DNA of 64,000 bases from positions 4,216,001-4,280,000 of the forward strand of contig NW_015622541.1 of NCBI RefSeq assembly GCF_000835495.1. Reading direction: 5' to 3'. Below the pieces are notes generated by a model. The model saw only the letters and a list, made by a program, of their open reading frames with translations. It was not told the origin of the DNA and did not search any database. Shown here in pieces: positions 1 to 13,494 of the stretch. This stretch comes from Cladophialophora immunda. Lineage: Eukaryota > Ascomycota > Eurotiomycetes > Chaetothyriales > Herpotrichiellaceae. Each line of letters opens with the position of its first letter. Within the stretch, counting starts at the first letter, position 1. The position numbers and the translations under genes are program-made.

Positions 1-95
1 AGTATATAGACCTATACGTATAGTAGATGATCGTGAGGAACTCGATTCTATATAACTATTATTGACTATGAGGAGAACTATATAGCTAAGTATAG
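1..95 (-). repeat. Degraded fragment of the 431-bp LTR family
   Basis: The first ~95 bases are the reverse complement, with C-to-T/G-to-A changes, of part of the LTR at 35831-36261 (they match roughly 36075-36165 there, including the CTATACGTATAGGTCTGCA stretch). The fragment is cut by the window edge. Bases 96-308 are AT-rich and I recognise nothing in them. Confidence 0.6.
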
Positions 96-308
96 CTATA
101 TACTATTTAGGATATATATTTAACATATTACTCTATTAAATATGTTAAATATATTAACATATTTCTAAGCCGACCTAGGTATATTACTCTATTACCCCGC
201 TTAGTTATGCTAACATATTTACTAAGACGTTAGCGTCTAACATATTCTCCTTAGTAGACCTTCCTTCCTACCTTTCTCCCTTAGCCTCCCATATGGTCGG
301 TTCGTAAT

Positions 309-1600
309 AACTTAGAACTTTAACGAGACTAGGTTTATGATGGGCCTAATCTCGTCCGTAATGGTTATAACGAGTTCTGAAGGGTATGGAAAGATTAAGA
401 TGGTATAGTCTAGTAATCGAGAATAGGCTACAGTGATCTAAGGTGTCAATTTGTACGGCTGGGCTATACCGCCTTTTATCGTGGTCACTAGTAAGTATCA
501 CCTCGCATTATAGTACTAAGATAGTCCCCTTCTGTCTAACTAGGTTATCGCACTTAGTGATAATAGATAGATAACGAACAAGATTAGTCTTAATTAGGTC
601 AAACACTTTGACAAATATAGTTATAGTTATACGAAGGGTACGTTTCGTCTATTAATCCTAGATAGTTATGAAAGTCATCACTCAGTGGATTTTAAGGCTT
701 ACTATAAGGAGAATAACATTATTACACTCTATATACCTATATATTCATCGCATCTACTTTAACTACTTAACGTTAGGTGTTTCAGTCCCTTAAAGCGATT
801 ATACGGCAAAGAAATCGAGAACCTAATCCGGATATACGTAACCTACATCACTAAGGTTAAGTTCTTTACCACGTTTAAGAACGCTTTTTTTACTTCCTTC
901 GGCGAAGATAATATACGAGGAGGTTTCTGAGAGGTAGGGCTTATCTCTTTTAATCTAGATATGGTCCTTTTGAAGCTAGATATAAAGCTTCAGATACTAA
1001 TACTATTAACACTCCCCTCGCTAATAACTACCCCTTAGGTCTCTAAGATACTATAGACTACGTACGAAGTAACTTTATAGTCTGATTTTATTAAGGGGAA
1101 AGTTACTTAACATTAAGATAGCTCTCTAATAGCGATTTATAAGGCGATAGACTAGATAGTGAAAGGTATGACTACTATAATATATCAAATAGTATTAATA
1201 AAGGATTATATCCAGGAGCTTAAAGGGGTAAATCATACGCTAAGTAAGCGTCGCAGAGAGAAAAGGATATGGATCTAATAAGGAGGATCACTTACTATAC
1301 GAGATGCGTAGGATGTAATTGACTAGAGGGATGTAGATAAGTAGGTAGAGTAAGAAAAGCGTGTAAGTAGTAGTTGTATAAGAGGGGGTGAGCTAACTTA
1401 ACGATAATATAGTACCTACGGAAAGCCTAGGTATAATGTACGTACGTATTAAGAGGATAAAGAAATATCTAATATATCTAGTTCTAAGTAGATTAAGTGA
1501 ATTTATCTTAGGTTAGTGGTGTAATTGAATTAGATTGTCGTACGGTGGTGGTTAGGTGCGTGACTCGCTATGCTGCGCGACTCGCTATGCACCCACGTTA
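309..1600 (+). mobile_element. pogo/Fot1-type DNA transposon relic (C-terminal part)
   Basis: Reading through the stops gives the DDE_1 endonuclease part of a Fot1/pogo transposase: an NFNET-like first catalytic block near 315, a block for an LDGY/HxSHHS-like second Asp region near 650-690, and the downstream SPLKRxYGxEIE block near 790. The same sequence lies at about 38195-39484 in the better preserved copy. It ends with a terminal inverted repeat at about 1551-1598 followed by TA. The 5' half is missing. No intact transposase can be made. Confidence 0.8.
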
Positions 1601-2465
1601 CCTATATATTTATCGTATCTACTTTAACTACTTAACGTTAGGTGTTTTAGTCCCTTAAAGCGATCGTACGGTAAAGAAATCGAGAACCTAATCTAAATAT
1701 ACGTAACCTATATTACTAAGGTCGAGTTCTTTACTACGTTTAAGAACGCTTTTTTTACTTCCTTCGGCGAAGATAACGTATAAGGAGATTTCTAAGGGGT
1801 AGGACTTATCCCTTTTAATCTAGATATAGTCCTTTCGAAGCTAGATATAAAGCTTCGGACGCTAATACTACTAACACTCCCCTCGCTAATAACCACCCCT
1901 TAGGTCTCTAAGACGCTATAGACTACGTACGAGGTAACTTCATAGTCTGATTTTATTAAGGGGAAAGTCACTCGATATTAAGATAGCTCTCTAATAGCGA
2001 TTTATAAGGCGATAGACTAGATAGTGAAAGGTACGACTACTATAATACATTAAATAGTATTAATGAAGGATTATATCCGGAAGCTTAAAGAGGTAAATCG
2101 TACGCTAAGTAAGCGTCGTAGAGAGAAAAGGATACGGATCTAATAAGGAGGATCACTTACTATACGAGATGCGTAGGATATAATTAACTAGAGGGATATG
2201 GATAAGTAGGTAGAGTAAGAAAAGCGTGTAAGTAATAGTCGTACGAGAGGGGGTGAGCTAACTTAACGACGATGTAGTACCTATAGAAAGCCTAGGCATA
2301 ATGCACGTACGTATTAAGAGGATAAAGAAATATCTAATATATCTAGTTCTGAGTAGATTAAGTGAATTTATCTTAGGTTAGTAGTGTAATTGAATTAGAT
2401 TGTCGTACGGTGGTGGTTAGGTGCGTGACTCGCTATGCTGCGCGACTCGCTATGCACCCACGTTA
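736..2465 (+). repeat. Tandem duplication of an 865-bp transposon tail
   Basis: Bases 736-1600 and 1601-2465 are two head-to-tail copies of the same 865-bp unit. Each runs from the middle of the pogo/Fot1 transposase to the terminal inverted repeat and final TA. The copies differ mainly by transitions, as expected from RIP acting after or around the duplication. The same unit occurs once at about 38622-39486. Confidence 0.85.
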
Positions 2466-2804
2466 TAGTTAGTATTATATCTAATAACTTCTAAATAAGT
2501 ACCTTTATTTTAGAGATTATAATTAGGAACGCGTAGTTATATATTATATAGATTAAATTCTCTCTTTACTAGATCTCTTAGAGTAGATTTATCTTAGTCT
2601 TACTTCTTTCTTAGTCTATAAATCTTATCTTCTAATTATAAGTTATTATAACTTATATCTTATAAGTTTATCTATAATATAAGATAATATTAAAAGGTAA
2701 GTAAATATATACTAAGAGTGTCTTAGATTAATCCCATCGCTAAGGCTAGTATTAGTTATTACTAATAGGTACTATTAATATTTACTAGTTTCAATTACTA
2801 ATAA
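2466..2804. other. AT-rich degraded spacer, no gene
   Basis: A 339-bp very AT-rich stretch with TpA excess between the pogo relics and the Gypsy 5' LTR. I see no domain, terminal repeat or target-site duplication in it. Confidence 0.6.
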
Positions 2805-3082
2805 TGTAATGGGAAAGGTTTAGAGAGGACCTGAGATGCAAGGTGAGCGAGTAAGGTGATTGGTCAACTTTTAGCTATACATTGTATAGGTAAACGTTAC
2901 CACTCTCTAATTAGTCAGTTCGAGGGTACCACTTTAGCTTAGTAGTCTTTTCTTTTATTATTCACCTAGGTAGACAGAAAAACAATAACATAATTAATTA
3001 ACTACTTAACAAGATGTGAACGCGCCTATTACCTACCGCCGTACGAGTTAACGCCTAAGGCTAGAAGCCTCGCCCTAGTTCA
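2805..3082 (+). repeat. 5' LTR of outer Gypsy element
   Basis: 278 bp, starting TGTAATGGG and ending AGTTCA. Four other copies occur: 13139-13416 (-), 24300-24577 (-), 25409-25686 (+) and 36497-36773 (+, solo). The copies differ almost only by C-to-T/G-to-A changes. Confidence 0.93.
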
Positions 3083-3806
3083 TTAGTGCCTCCAACAAGA
3101 ACCTAATGCTTAATAGGAAAAATGCTTACGTATAGGCGTCTCTTTACGAGCGGTAGGAGAAGATTAAAACTGAAGAAGAAGAAACGATAACATAACTACG
3201 ATAAACGACTAGACTAACGGAACTAAAGAATTACTTACTTACCTACCTACCTGACTGAATCTAGAGAACGCTAGCTATATATATAGAACTACTACGTAGG
3301 GTATACCTTAGGGATTACTAGCTAAGTAAGTCTATCCCGCTATATAGGACGGGTTACGTTAGCTATTTATGGAGACCGCTACTTAGGGTGCCCTTTAGAA
3401 CTACTAGCTATATATATTTACTACTACTATATAGGGTAGAAAACTAACGACTTTACGACTATTTAGATTATATAGAAGAACTAAGGAAGAGATATATCCC
3501 TCGAGGGATGGGGAAAGCGTTTAACCCTAAAAACCCCTAATTAAGGAGCTTAGGGGAAGCTAATAAAACGTAGAACTATTTAAGGAATAGCGATAACGGA
3601 TAGGAAGGCTGAGCTCATAGAGGCGGGTAAAGTTAGAGCGCTATCGCTAGGAAGTAGAGCTATAATATCGATAGAAATTACTAGTGGAGATAAGGAACGA
3701 GAAGGGTAAGGGACTTAACGAAGGAGAGGAGAGAAGTTACGAAGATATAACTAATAAAACCGATAAAAACACTAAAAAACGTATATAAAAACATAAAAAT
3801 AACGAA

Positions 3807-5130
3807 ATGTCGTCCGCGGGAGGCTCAAACGGTAAAGGAAAGTTAGGACTACCGATAATGTTAAGCGTTAGCTTATAAGATCTATTAACGCTAGATTCTA
3901 TAGTATAGCCGCTATACGTCCCTCCTTCTATAATATTAATAAGATAAATACTCTAGAGTTTAGATAGAAGTGATAATCTTCTATATTTCAATGGAAAGAA
4001 CGTAACTTCTTTCTTCGAGGAGTTTAAAGAGCTATACGAATATAACTAAGTGATAGTAAGTGAAGAACGTATCTATAGGTCTATTCGCTTTATGTTAAAG
4101 GTGGAGAAGGAGTATTATAAAGAGCTCGCCGAGTTTAATATAATAGATTAGGAGAAGTTTAAAGAGAAGGTCTTAGATAAATATAAAGACCGGGATGAAA
4201 CGTAACGGATATTAAGTGTTTAATACCTTTAGGTACTCGCGAAGTACTAGCGAGAAAAGTCCTAGAGTCTAGAACTATATCTTCGTTAATTCTATAAGGC
4301 TATAACTCACTTAATTTAGACTAGAGCTAAGATAAATTATGCGTACTATTAGCTCCTTCTATCTAGATTACTAAAGGCCTATATAGATAAGATTCGGAAG
4401 AAATAAAACTTAATAGATCGAAAACTAGAGAATTCGAACTTCTAGAAATACTAGGAATAAGTAAAGGAGCTATAGGATACTGATAATAAGACGAAGAAAT
4501 TTATATAAGGGGTGCTTAACGAGGAATTCTAAGAGCTAGTATATAAGAGGGAGACTTAACCTTTAACCGCTTAAAAGGAAGACCCTAAGGAGTAACGCCG
4601 CCGGGATAACTATATAGATATAATAAAGATAGATAGGAATGCTTTATTATCTTTAGTAAATCGACTACCTACTCCGAAAAATAGTGACTAATCAGTAGAA
4701 GAATTAACTCGTCTAATAGGAGCGTTAATACTACTAGTCTAGGTACGAGACGCTATTACTCTAGAATTCATAAGTTAGCTAATTAAAGTACTAAAAGGGG
4801 TGCCTTAAGAAGTAATCTAGCCCTTACGTAATTAGTTAGCTTAAGATCGTTCAGTTCGGTTCAGAGAGAAACCGTAGTATTATGGTGGGTAGTTAAGTAG
4901 GCGAAGCTTAAACTTAAGTAACTCTAGAGCTAACTACTTCCTTTATAGGTAGCCGGGATATATATTGCGAGAAGACTCTTAGTAAGTATATTAGAAAGCT
5001 ACTAGAGCGTTACACCTTAATCCTGACTATAAAATCGCCCTTAGGAAGTTTAGAGGCTAAGACCGTCCTTCGCCCACTCTATCGATCTCTATTAAAGAGA
5101 TAAAGGTTAAAAGGCTAGAATAGATTATAA
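3807..5130 (+). pseudogene. Gypsy gag relic
   Basis: From the ATG at 3807 the frame reads as a Gypsy capsid protein once TAA/TAG are taken as mutated Gln codons: a FNGKNVTSFFEEFKELY-like segment near 3990-4040 is the usual start of the fungal Gypsy gag domain. Near 4930-4970 a degraded CX2C...GH zinc-knuckle remnant is visible, its cysteine codons changed to Tyr codons by G-to-A. The 3' border with pol is approximate. Confidence 0.75.
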
Positions 5131-8100
5131 GGGAAATTAATCTGAATTCTAGTGTTACGTCCGGATAGCCGTACAGTATAAGAGATGCCGACCTAGTACC
5201 GTTAGGCGTAAGGATGAACACTATCCGCGTAGCCAGATTGAAACCTAATTATACTACCCTAGACGACTCTAAGGATGATTCCCGAGCCCTAAATGCGATA
5301 GGCTTAAAGGGGATTCACATCGATCAGCCTTAGAGTGAAGCCTATATTAATACCCTAGGAAAGCGCCTAGCCCCTTAATAAGGTGGATACGTATAGGTAA
5401 AACACCCTTAGATTAGAGCTTATAAATCGCCTATAGAGGGACCGAGATAATATATAACGTAGAGAGCGAGACTAACCGAGGAGATCGTATATAACGGGAT
5501 TATAGATGATTCACTAGGACTAATTAACTTAACTAATTAGAGGCTAGGAATTTCCCTATATAATGTATAGGATAACTAATTACGTGACCTACTCTCCTAG
5601 GATACTGTAATGGAAGATCTATTAGAGCCTTCCTAGCCTCGTTAGGTATTATTACGCCCTTAGGCTATAAAAGAGGTTACGTATAGACTGCCCGGACCTA
5701 GACCTCTCCAAAAGGCTTTATTATAAGATCTAAACGGTGTTAGTAGAATTATAAACTACTTACTAAACTAAGAAGTCTCTATTTAAATGGGGAATTTACT
5801 GTTAATAAAGGAAGTTCGAGACGAGTAGTTCTCTCGTAAATATTAGTATTATAACGAAAATAAGTAGGAGTTAATCTATTAAGGTTATGCCTTAAGAGGT
5901 ATCAGCGTACGGCCTACGTAGGCGGAAGGTAAGCCTATCACTAGGATTAGGACTGTATAAATAAATCCATTAGTAGACCGTCTAATTTAACCGTGATTAT
6001 ATTATAGTAGATATCCCTACCTACCGGTCAAAATAAGAGGGAGATACGAAGATTCCTTACTAGATACTAGAGTAGAGATCAACCTAATGACCCTTACTCT
6101 AGTAGAAGAGATAGGTCTATCTCGGTATCTACGGAAGGCTAAGTTTATCTATAATACCGTAGGGTTTAATGAAGACTGAGAAAAGTTCGTAGGTATAATT
6201 AAAGACTTCGTTATTAATATCGCTAGAGTTAAGGTCCTAATAAACGTCTACGTGACGAATACTATAGATCTAACCTACTATTTTATCTTAGGGAGACTAT
6301 TCTAGAAGGTAGTATAAGAGTTAGTCTAGGAAAAGGATAAAGATACTTATATCGTTAGGTTAACGGATAGTTACGTTAGTAAGAGGGTGTAGATAGTTAC
6401 CTAGACTACTCCTAACCTTACTAAAGATTGAGATATATCCATAATATTCGAACTCGTATACTTAATATCTTTAAAAGGCTAGGTGAGTATAGAATAATAA
6501 AGAAGCCTATACTCGTATCCGTAAGGGCTTAGAGGAAACCTAGGACCCTAGCTATTAACTTCTAAGTAGACTAAAATAACGAACTAATCTCCGTAGGTAA
6601 GCCTTTCGAATTAGACGACGAAGATCTCTAGGACTTATAATTCAAGACTAGACCTTTCGATATATAAGATGACGGCTAGTTCGTGAGGTTATTAAGGCTA
6701 GTAGATACTAAGGCGTTAAGATAAGATCTAGAGAATGAGTAACGTTATGAACGTTATTAAGTGGAAAGACCTTTCGAGGCTTGAATTAATACCCTCTATA
6801 AGAAAAAGATAGATAAAGTGAAGCCTATAGATATAGACTAGTAAGATAGTTTAACGCCTAGTAGTCTTTCAGACTAGAGAGTATAGGTGATCTTAAGGGA
6901 ATAAGCTATCTCTAATGGACGGCTATATCTATTTTCGTAATGGATAAAGCTAAGACTCGTATCTTTCCCCCGTAGAGAATATTTAATATTAGAACGTCTA
7001 GAAAAGCTAGTGATTAGGCCTGATTTAACACCCTCTGAGAAGGAAGTCCTTCTAGAAATCCTATATAATTAAGAAGGAGTATTAGTATAGGAAGTTAATG
7101 AAATTAGTTAAGTTTAATACGAAGTTATACTACCGTAGGTTATTCGGACCGTTCCTTATACCCTATAGTAAGCGAAGAGTTTTCTAGTTCCTAAGGTACT
7201 CGAACCGGTTATAATTAAACTAGTTAAGGATAAGATCTAGTAGCGTCTCTTTAAGTTTAGCTATAGTTTATATAGAAACCTATTCTTCCTAGTTAAGAAG
7301 AAGAAGCTAGGGGAGTATCGGCTAGTTATCGCCGCTTAAAATATTAACTAAGTTACTATAAGGGATATAAATCTACCTCCTTTATTAGATAACTTCGCGG
7401 AAGAGTTCTTAAGGATATATATAACTTCTCTACTAGATTAGCTCTCTAGTTATGACTAAATAGAACTCGTAAAGGAGAGTTACGACCTTATGGCTATCTA
7501 GACTCCGATTAGGTTAGTTTAATGCGTAACCTTACCTTAAGGGGCTATGAATTTAGTAGTATAGTTCGTAAGGATTACGAACTATATTCTATAGGAATAA
7601 ATCCTAAAGCGTACTTATCCGTTTCTGGATGATATTACGGTAAAGGGCCTAAAGATAGATTATTAATAATAGGAAGTAGCGTTAGGAATACGTCTCTTCG
7701 TATTAGAGCACTTGATCAACCTTAACGAGGTAATGCTCGATCTTAAAAGAGCCGGAGCTACGGTTATAGGTTAGAAATTATAGCTCTATATAAATAGAAT
7801 AGAGGTAGTTAGGTATATCTATAATAGAGACAGACGATATCCTTAAGAATCGAAGACTTATAAAATCCTAACCTAACTAGTCCTAACTAATCAGCCGGAA
7901 CTCTATAGGTTCCTTAGGATTTATATCTATTACCGTATCTAGATTCTATACTTTATAATACTAGCTGAGCCCCTATACGTATTACTTAGGAAAAACGTAC
8001 CCTAGAAATAGACTAAGGTTTAAGACTAGAGTATGAAAGCCCTTAAACTTACGCTATCTTCTCCTCTAGCCTTAGTAAGCCTTAACTATAGGGAATAGGC

Positions 8101-10205
8101 TAGTCTTATCATCCTAGCGGTTAACGCTAGTGGACGTGGATAGGGCGCGGTAATTATATAGATCGATCTGGCGACGTAAAAACGGAGAGCTACTCGGTAC
8201 GAGAGCGGTATCTAGGTTAAAGCTGAACTAGAATATAATGCCCTAAAACGAGAAGCTTAAGGGCTTCTAAAGGCCTTAAAGAAGTTTAAACGGTAGTTAT
8301 ACGCTATCTACTTCGTGATAGAGACGGACGTAATGACTCTCGTAGCGTAGCTTAACTAGTAGTCTATAGATCTCCTAGGGGTAGTAGTGAATCAGTAGTT
8401 AGTATAGATCCGAAAATTCGACTTTAAAGTGCGATATATGCCTAGTAATAAGAATATAGTCGCTAACGCACTATCCTAACGTCCTCTGACTGAAGAAGAC
8501 CTAAAGGAAGCTGAGGAGGAGGAGGATATTGATAATTAGATCGAAGCCTAAATACTTTTTATACATAGGAGCCTTCGGCCTATTAAATAGACTACTACTA
8601 GAAGAGACTTCGTAATAGTAAGGCCGGTAGTGATTCGCGCGAGAGATCGGACTATAGACCTATAAGAACTACGCGTAGTCTAGCTCTTTAAAGATGAATA
8701 CTTAGAACGTTCGAAGTAGCTTATGAAATACCTCTAGGATTAGTAATATCTATAGGGGATAAGTAATGAAGAGTTCAAACGCTTATAGAAGAATTCTATA
8801 CACTTTTTCGTCTAAGGAGGTTATCTATTTAGAAAACTAATAGTAAATAAGCCGAGTTAACGAGTCGTTAATAGTAGTACTAAAAGGAAGAGGATCCTTA
8901 AGTTAATATATAATGACTCTAGACACTTTAGGCGTAAGGTAATATATTAGAGGGTATCTAATCGCTATTTCTAAGAAGGTTAGTATCGAGATATCTAGGT
9001 ATTTATAAAGACTTACCCTAAATACTAGTTCCGGGAAAGTAGGAGGCTATATAATGAGATATTTCCTACGTTAGTTAATATACGATAGGAATAAATTAGC
9101 GTTAACTATACCCCGATACTATTATCGTAAGGAAAAAGGTACCTTATGGAAGCCTAGAGTAACATAAGTAGCTAGGTTAAGTCTAGAGGTATTACCTCCG
9201 CTAATAGCGTAATAGTAGTGAAGTTCCTATATAAAGAGATTATCTATTACTATAGACTATTTAGGAAATTAGTATATAACGGTAGGCCAGAAAATAAGGG
9301 ATAGGTGAAAGAACTTACCGAAAGATACGGGATTAAACGCGTTATTACCTCTACCTACTACCCTTAGGCTAATAGGTAAGTAGAGATAGGATATAAAGGT
9401 ATTATAAATACCCTTTCAAAAATGTATTAAACTAACGGAGGAGGTATATAGATAAATCACCTTCATACTGTCCTTTAGGCGGACTAGATAACTATTAAAG
9501 CTAGAACTAGGATAATACTATACGAGATTGAATTCTTAGACTGACTAATTTTACTAATTAAACTTAAGATCATAACTTAGAATATTATAAACTAAGATAA
9601 AGTTATTAATACTATAGATTTGATTACTATAAGGGCCTAAGCCCTCGAAAGGTAGAATAAAGACTTAGAAGAGGCGGTAGCTCACCTAAATAGGATGCGA
9701 AGACTTAAGAAGGAATAGTTCGATAAACGATATAGCTTATATCCTAAACTATTTGAGATAGATATACTTATACTTAGCTATAATACTATAGAGTTAATAG
9801 ATATATCTATAGAAAAGAAGTTAGCCTTTTAATAGTTTAGACCGTTTAGAATTATAGAAGCTAATTAAGAGAAGAGTATATATACGTTAGTGGAACTTAA
9901 CGGTACTCGTCTAACGGGTACCTACGCTACTAATCGCTTAAAGAGATTCTATTTCAGGCCGGTAGACTTCCTAACTAGGGAAGATTTAGCGCTAGGAGAG
10001 GTTACTAACGACGAAAACTTATAAAGAACCGCGATATAAGATCCGCCATACCTTATAGGGATAGGAGATACTATAGACTAGGACTCTTACCCCCTAGACC
10101 TAGACGAGACTTACCCCTACTATAGCTATAGACTCCAAAATAGAATAATAATACCGCTACCCTTAACGATAGTAGTTGAAATTCCTCTAGTAACTAAATA
10201 AATAT
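5131..10205 (+). pseudogene. Gypsy pol relic (protease, RT, RNase H, integrase)
   Basis: Blocks visible in order: an aspartic protease site at about 6055-6095 (LLDT followed by a codon changed from Gly, then E-I-N-L); reverse transcriptase from about 7200, with PFLDDITVKG, the Y/FxDD catalytic motif, at 7619-7650; RNase H with an IETDV block near 8325; and an integrase core from about 8900 to 9700 ending in the TSTYYPQANR-type block near 9345-9380. The frame closes near 10200. Dozens of TAA/TAG codons interrupt it. The coordinates of domain edges are by eye. Confidence 0.85.
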
Positions 10206-11257
10206 GGAGGGAATATAGCGGTCTAACTATCTTCGGAGAATCTCTTAAAATATAAACTACTTAGGTTTCTTTACTATCCCTATACTTAACTATCGCGAAG
10301 CGGTAGGGGAGGTAACGCTCTAACGTAAAAGCCACTAAGTCTAGACTTCTTAGAAATACCTTTTCCTCTCTAATAGACTCCTAAAAGAGGGCGAACTACG
10401 ATACTCTTAGCTCTATAATCTCGATAGCTATAGAACTCCACTATTAAAAAGAAGGAGGGAGGGAATAGTATAGTTCGCTAGACTAAGAAAGAACTAAAAG
10501 ATAAAGATAAAAGGTATACTAGAGAAGAAAGTTTAAGGTTAATACTAAGGAAATTAGCGTAGACTCTTATTAGTTAGAATTTACCTATATACTATATAGG
10601 GAAAAAGGAAGTACGCTAATTAGTCGAAGCCTAGGACAGTAAAAATAGCTATCCGCGCCTAGTACTATTAATAGTAAGGCTAATACGAGACTCTAAAGAA
10701 TACCTTAACGGACTAGGTGAATATACCGAAGATTTATACGCGGAGGAAAGGAGAAAGACTAGTTATAGATGTAATAACTTAACGGTCTTAAGCGTTACTA
10801 CTAGGTAATAGCGAGATTATCATATACTAGTAATAGTACTGATAATAACTCTATTACTAGGAGTTAGAGCCTAATATAGGATTAGTTCGAAGGGTGATAA
10901 TCTGAAACGTAAAATAGGAAGGTTCTACCGTAGAAACGCCGGGGAGTACGTACGCCTAAACGGTTAGGTATAAGTATCTATCTCTTACCTTTTAACTAAC
11001 CTTCCTTCCTACTATAGTCTTACGACCTAATCTCCTATCTCCTACGCCCTCGCGAGTTATTTAGGGTTCTCTTATCTTAATCTACTCTTAATATTATCTT
11101 TTAAGTAAAACCCTAGAAGATATAGGTTAGGGATCTTAATATAAGTTTATCTTTAAGTTTACCGTTTAGATAACTTAACGCGCTCTTAACTTAACGTTTC
11201 CATTAGAACCTTCCTTCTAAACTCCTCTCTCTACGCGTCTATAAGCTTACTAATAAG
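10206..11257. other. Spacer between pol and the third frame of the outer Gypsy element
   Basis: About 1.05 kb inside the element, conserved in the inner copy (about 16125-17180), with no domain I can name. Parts of the minus strand read open for 30-40 codons, but RIP creates such antisense openness, so I do not call a gene. Confidence 0.5.
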
Positions 11258-13138
11258 ATATCTAGGAATCTAAGGGCACTACTACTAAAACCTCTAATAA
11301 TCTATCCGAACCCTACTTTAATATCTATGGTCGGTAAGAGCGCTTAATACTAAGCACCTAATGCCGGAACCGTTAATAATCAGCCTATTCTCACCGTTAA
11401 ATATCCTAATAACCTCTAAGAAGTCTCCCTTAAAGACGTAATAGCCGCTATAAATTAGGACGACATTAATTAAGTTAGGGACTTTTACGGCTCTCTCGAA
11501 GTGAAATATCGATAGATAGGAGATATTCGCGACTTTATAGCCTAACGTATCTTCGACCTCACTAAAGACCTTCCTAACGTCCGCGAAGCCTTTAAGAAGT
11601 ACGCTAGTCTATCGAAAGGAAAGAAGGAGTTTGACATAAGGCGTAATCGTTAGATAGAGGTACGTAATAAACTACTTTTAGAATACGGTAGGGTAAATAA
11701 TATAAGTCTCTTTAATCATAAATATAAAGAGAAGGGTATCCCTATACTAAAGGGTGAATTCTTAAAGCTCCCTACGTAGACCTCTAAAGCCTTCTTTAAT
11801 AAGTTAATTATTCCCTATAGGGGAGATATAACGACCCTTTTAGATTAATATTAATTCGCCTAGAAATACCCTATATAGTACGATGTACTACTCCTTCTTC
11901 TATTATAAAACGCGTTATACGAGATAATCGCCTATCTTACTAGAATTTAGGAGGGGAGACACTTTAACGCTATAGCTTACTTAATTATAGGTGATATCTA
12001 AACTCTCCTTAACGGAAACCTACCTAATCTAGACACCTAGAGCGCAGAACGTAACCTCCTAGTGTAGAGGGAGATACTTACTTAATATAGTTTTATAGAA
12101 AGGAATAACTTATACTAGATAGGAGTTCTTCTAGCGAACTATGCTAACCTCCTTACGTTAGAAGGGAAGCTAGGACCTATAGCCTCTCTCGATACGTAAG
12201 TATAGAATACTAGAAATACTTTAATATCGGTAACTCACTAACTAGTCACCCGTTCTAAAACCGGGAACCTACTATAGCTATAGATTAAAAGTCTCGTAGG
12301 ACTCGTAGGCCTCTCTAGTACTTCCTCGAGACGCTAGAATATACGCATTACTTAATAAGATTAAACTCCCCCTCTAGTCCTCCTAGTCACTCCTCTACTA
12401 GTCGCCTCTATTCCTATATAGCCTTAGTAAGGATCTCTTCTAATATAGTCTAGCTTAGTAGATATAATATAAGGAAGTTTAATATAACTTATAAAACTAG
12501 GAGAAGAACGCCCTATTATTAGGAGTATAGAATAGGTAGACTAAATAAAAGCTAACCTAATCGATATCTTAGGCGTAGCGAAGTAGCTACGGCCGTAGAT
12601 AACGACCCCTAGACCTAAGTCACTAACTTTGATAATCTCTCTTAACCTAAGTATAAAGAAGCTAAAGATTTCGGGACTTTTCTATAGGATTAAGGTAGGA
12701 TAGTAGCTTATGAGTTAGGGAATGTATATTATTAGCCCTTCTAGTGCTATCCCTCTACTAAAATCTCTCAGAAGCGATACGCCTAAGAACTTACTAAATC
12801 CGATTCTAAACCCTAGAAGTCCTATTATATTTATATAGGAGCTAATTCAAAAATATATCAAGTAAATAAATTATAGCTAGAATAAGCTATTAGTTAATCG
12901 CGAAGACGTTCAGAAATACCATAAATACGGCGTTAAAAAGATAGTTAATACGTTAAGTCTTCTCGCTAGGTATATACCTAGGAGGTACGTATCCGCCTAT
13001 CTATATATAGCTAAAAAAGGAGTCGCTATGCACCTAGAGGGACTGGAAAGAATCGCGGCCTAATACGAGGATCCGATAAAGAGCCTAACATAACTAATCA
13101 AGCGATAGGAGGAAGAACTTAAGACTTAGAGCTACTAG
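11258..13138 (+). pseudogene. Third Gypsy open reading frame (ORF3), 5' part; continues at 24582-25331
   Basis: Downstream of pol and in the same orientation a long frame can be followed through this segment and, after excising the inserted copy (phase is kept exactly across the CTAG duplication), on through 24582 to a TGA at 25329-25331, only 77 bp before the 3' LTR. Every interruption except terminal ones is TAA or TAG, as expected from CAA/CAG. Spliced length is roughly 850-875 codons. The start is uncertain: the ATG at 11327 is ACG in the inner copy, while two in-frame ATGs there (16124 and 16061, minus strand) are ATA here. I see no signal peptide, a short Leu-rich run around 11890-11930 and a Lys/Glu/Gln-rich, coiled-coil-like stretch near 13080-13130. 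I do not recognise the family; it sits where env lies in some Gypsy elements but does not look like an envelope protein. Confidence 0.7.
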
Positions 13139-13416
13139 TGAACTGGGGCGAGGCTTCTAGCCATAGGCGCCAACTCGTACGGCGGTAGGTAATAGGCGCG
13201 TTCACATCTTGTCAAGTAGTTGATTGATTGTCTTATTATTTCTCTATCTGCCTAGGCGAATAATAAAAGAAAAGACTACTAAGCTAAAGTAGTACCCTCA
13301 AACTGACTAATCAGAGAGTGGTAACGTTTACCTATATAATGTATAGCCAAAAGTTAACTAATTACCTTACTCGCCCACCTTATATCTCAGGTCCTCTCTA
13401 AACCTTTCCCATTATA
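13139..13416 (-). repeat. 3' LTR of inner Gypsy element
   Basis: 278 bp in reverse orientation, noticeably more C-to-T changed than its partner at 24300-24577 (for example GTCAAGTAG here against GTCAAGCAG there, and TATATAATGTATAG against TGTACAATGTACAG). Confidence 0.93.
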
Positions 13417-13494
13417 TCCCTCCTATTGTCGCTCGCTTTCTTAACGACCTCGCTTAAGTCTCCTAACTAGCTTCACTAGCCCTCCCGGAATCAT

